Origin: Salinactinospora qingdaonensis
GTDB lineage: Bacteria; Actinomycetota; Actinomycetes; Streptosporangiales; Streptosporangiaceae
Length of the DNA stretch: 64,000 bases
Assembly: GCF_039539445.1 (NCBI RefSeq)
Contig: NZ_BAABDD010000014.1
Location: 71,890 to 135,889 of the forward strand
Direction of reading: 5' to 3'
Numbering within the stretch: position 1 is the first letter of the stretch; each line of letters starts with the position of its first letter. Shown piece after piece: positions 62,014 to 64,000 of the stretch. Below the pieces are notes generated by a model that worked only from the letters and a program-made list of their open reading frames with translations, did not search any database and was not told the origin of the DNA. Position numbers and translations under genes: made by a program.

Positions 62014-63265
62014 GTGCTCCCCGCGCGTGCGGGGATGGTCCCACGATCTCCGGCGACGCCTACATCGCCATGCTGTGCTCCCCGCGCGTGCGGGGATGGT
62101 CCCCCGTTGATCAACCTGAGCAAGGGTGACGAAGGGGTGCTCCCCGCGCGTGCGGGGATGGTCCCTCGGTGAATACGCGGCCGGTCATCGGGGACATGTG
62201 CTCCCCGCGCGTGCGGGGATGGTCCCATTAGTTCCACTTGCTTCCCATGTTTTCGGCAGTGCTCCCCGCGCGTGCGGGGATGGTCCCGACTGGAGCCACG
62301 TCGCCACCACCGTGGCCTCGTGCTCCCCGCGCGTGCGGGGATGGTCCCGGGGAGGTGTAGCGGTTGCCCCCGTCCATCGGGGTGCTCCCCGCGCGTGCGG
62401 GGATGGTCCCGTCAAAAGCGCGTATCGGAGACCATGACAACCGTGCTCCCCGCGCGTGCGGGGATGGTCCCCTAACTGGGGAAATATATGAAGGAAGGGG
62501 GTGGTGCTCCCCGCGCGTGCGGGGATGGTCCCGCCGCCCCCTCGACGGCGGGCAGGTGGAGGCGGTGCTCCCCGCGCGTGCGGGGATGGTCCCTACGTGA
62601 CGTCGGGAGCCGCGACCCATATTGAGTGCTCCCCGCGCGTGCGGGGATGGTCCCCCCGGTCACGGTGGGGCTGGAGCACATCTACCGTGCTCCCCGCGCG
62701 TGCGGGGATGGTCCCCCCGGTCACGGTGGGGCTGGAGCACATCTACCGTGCTCCCCGCGCGTGCGGGGATGGTCCTCCTGAAACTCCTCATCGTCATCCA
62801 GGATCATGCGTGCTCCCCGCGCGTGCGGGGATGGTCCCAGCCCCACCCCGGCGGCCACTCGCATCGGGGAGTGCTCCCCGCGCGTGCGGGGATGGTCCCG
62901 GTTTGGCATGCCAAACTCATGCTGCTGATGGTGTGCTCCCCGCGCGTGCGGGGATGGTCCCTCCCATGTGTCCCACTCGCTCTCGGCGGTGAGGTGCTCC
63001 CCGCGCGTGCGGGGATGGTCCCTCGGTAGCGCACGACACGGCCGGCGCGCTGGAGTGCTCCCCGCGCATGCGGGGATGGTCCCGCCACCACCCGGTCACG
63101 CTCACGCATCGCCTCGTGCTCCCCGCGCACGCGGGGATGGTCCAGCGTTGTCCGTGCGGCGCTCATCAGAGAGGGCGTGCTCCCCGGGGGTGCGGGGATG
63201 GTCCCGCTCGGCTACATGTTCCGCTCCTGGCCGCTGTGTGCTCTTCGTGTGCGGAGTCTGTGGCT
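62014..63265 (+). CRISPR. CRISPR array 3, type I-E, 21 repeats
   Basis: Twenty recognisable repeats from 62014 to 63177, 61-62 bp apart, plus a strongly decayed one at 63238 (GTGCTCTTCGTGTGCGGAG). Repeats 1-17 have loop GCGT, repeat 18 GCAT, repeat 19 GCAC, repeat 20 a lost stem (CCCCGGGGGTGCGGGG). Two neighbouring spacers (62654-62686 and 62715-62747) are identical. It follows cas2 directly. Confidence 0.96.
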
Positions 63266-63289
63266 GGCGGGCTGGGAGGGTGCGGCGTT

Positions 63290-63992
63290 CGCTCGTGCCT
63301 CGATCGCTTCGCGATCTCGGCAGCCTGAAGGGGGCGCGGTGGCGGGGGTGAGGTGGGAAGAGTGTGGGGGGCACGGTGGCTCCGGGGTGTGTGAAGCGCT
63401 ACGAGTAGCCCCCAGCGTGAAGGAACGCTGCTATAGCTCGAAACCAACAGCGGGTGACATCCCTCCCCAGGTCTAGCGGCAGGCGTGCCCGCTGCGCCGC
63501 GTTGAAAGCCGCGCTCCTGAGCCACCCCCGCCTCGGGTCTAGCGGCAGGCGTGCCCGCTGCGCCGCGTTGAAAGCCGTGCTCCTGAGACACCCCCGCCTC
63601 GGGTCTAGCGGCAGGCGTGCCCGCTGCGCCGCGTTGAAAGCCGTGCTCCTGAGACACCCCCGCCTCGGGCCTCGCGACAGGCCCCGCCACGCCGTGGCAC
63701 GGGGCAGCCGCCGTGCTCCACATGGGTACCGGCCTCGACGTAGCAGCGCCCCGTGGCAAAGGGGCGCCCTCTCGCAGCACGGCGCCAGGCTAGGGCACCC
63801 CGCCCCCAGATACGGGCTATCGCGATTTGGCTGGTCCGCGTCAGGGTGTTGCCCACGCCTAGGGCGCCCGCCTCAAGTACAGCCCGCCCTCAGCAGTGGG
63901 GTGAACTCCCGTGGGGCGCGGCGCTAGGGCGCCCACCCCAAGCACAGCCCACCCCTGGCTGCTGAGATCGCGCAGCGATCGAGGCACGAGCG
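63290..63992. repeat. Inverted pair of the palindromic element enclosing about 630 bp
   Basis: Left copy 63290-63324 (minus) starts just past the last decayed repeat of array 3; right copy 63958-63992 (plus) is at the window edge. Right flank AGCCCACCCCTGGCTGCTGAG is identical to that of the pair ending at 52228. The inside holds a 66-bp tandem repeat and no supported gene. Confidence 0.7.
63471..63668. repeat. Three tandem copies of a 66-bp unit
   Basis: Units begin GTCTAGCGGCAGGCGTGCCC at 63471, 63537 and 63603. Units 2 and 3 are identical through most of their length, and unit 1 differs at a few sites (GCGCTCCTGAGCC versus GTGCTCCTGAGAC). Noncoding; the period is 5 bp longer than that of the CRISPR arrays. 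Confidence 0.92.
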
Positions 63993-64000
63993 ACGGGAAA

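Overview
The window is high-GC actinomycete DNA. GTG/TTG starts, 4-bp ATGA/GTGA gene overlaps, two DUF574 (PF04672) methyltransferases, a DUF397/XRE/anti-sigma cluster, F420-type oxidoreductases and a GC-rich type I-E CRISPR repeat all fit Streptosporangiales, perhaps Nocardiopsaceae. The family placement is inference from gene content only.

Layout. 0.1-6.3 kb: split RibD-like deaminase and reductase genes, an LLM-class oxidoreductase, a MazEF-type toxin-antitoxin pair, a secreted phosphodiesterase-like protein, a DUF574 methyltransferase and a SanA/YdcF-like protein. 6.3-9.9 kb: a long AT-rich leader, a family 2B encapsulin shell protein with an inserted cyclic-nucleotide-binding-like domain, and a polyprenyl diphosphate synthase, its probable cargo. 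10-19.8 kb: DUF3516 helicase, CE7 esterase, a previously unmarked CRISPR fossil, malate dehydrogenase, a CAU tRNA, a second DUF574 methyltransferase and two unknown proteins. 20.3-24 kb: an SsuABC/TauABC-like ABC importer operon. 24.2-42.2 kb: a catabolic island with aldehyde dehydrogenase, two cupins, a tripartite tricarboxylate transporter (TctCAB), an MFS carrier, two thiamine-diphosphate enzymes, two FadR-type regulators, an atypical M24 hydrolase, a short PEP-synthase-like phosphotransferase and an ACMSD-like amidohydrolase. Its substrate cannot be read from sequence. 42.4-45.3 kb: a DUF397/XRE/anti-sigma developmental-type cluster and a triple-HTH protein.

45.3-64 kb is a type I-E CRISPR-Cas locus. 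It holds three leader-bearing arrays (19, 16 and 21 repeats counting decayed ones), a leaderless mini-array, and the complete cas3-cas8e-cse2-cas7e-cas5e-cas6e-cas1-cas2 operon. A membrane-anchored nSTAND-WD40 ATPase and a NIPSNAP-like gene lie between arrays 1 and 2. The repeat tetraloop changes GCAC to GCAT to GCGT along array 3, recording repeat evolution.

The most unusual unexplained structure is a 35-bp palindrome-bearing intergenic element present 12 times. Four of its copies sit inside about 125-165-bp elements with imperfect terminal inverted repeats placed just after genes. The other eight form four inverted pairs. Three of those pairs start about one CRISPR period after the last decayed CRISPR repeat, and two are flanked by CRISPR relics on both sides.
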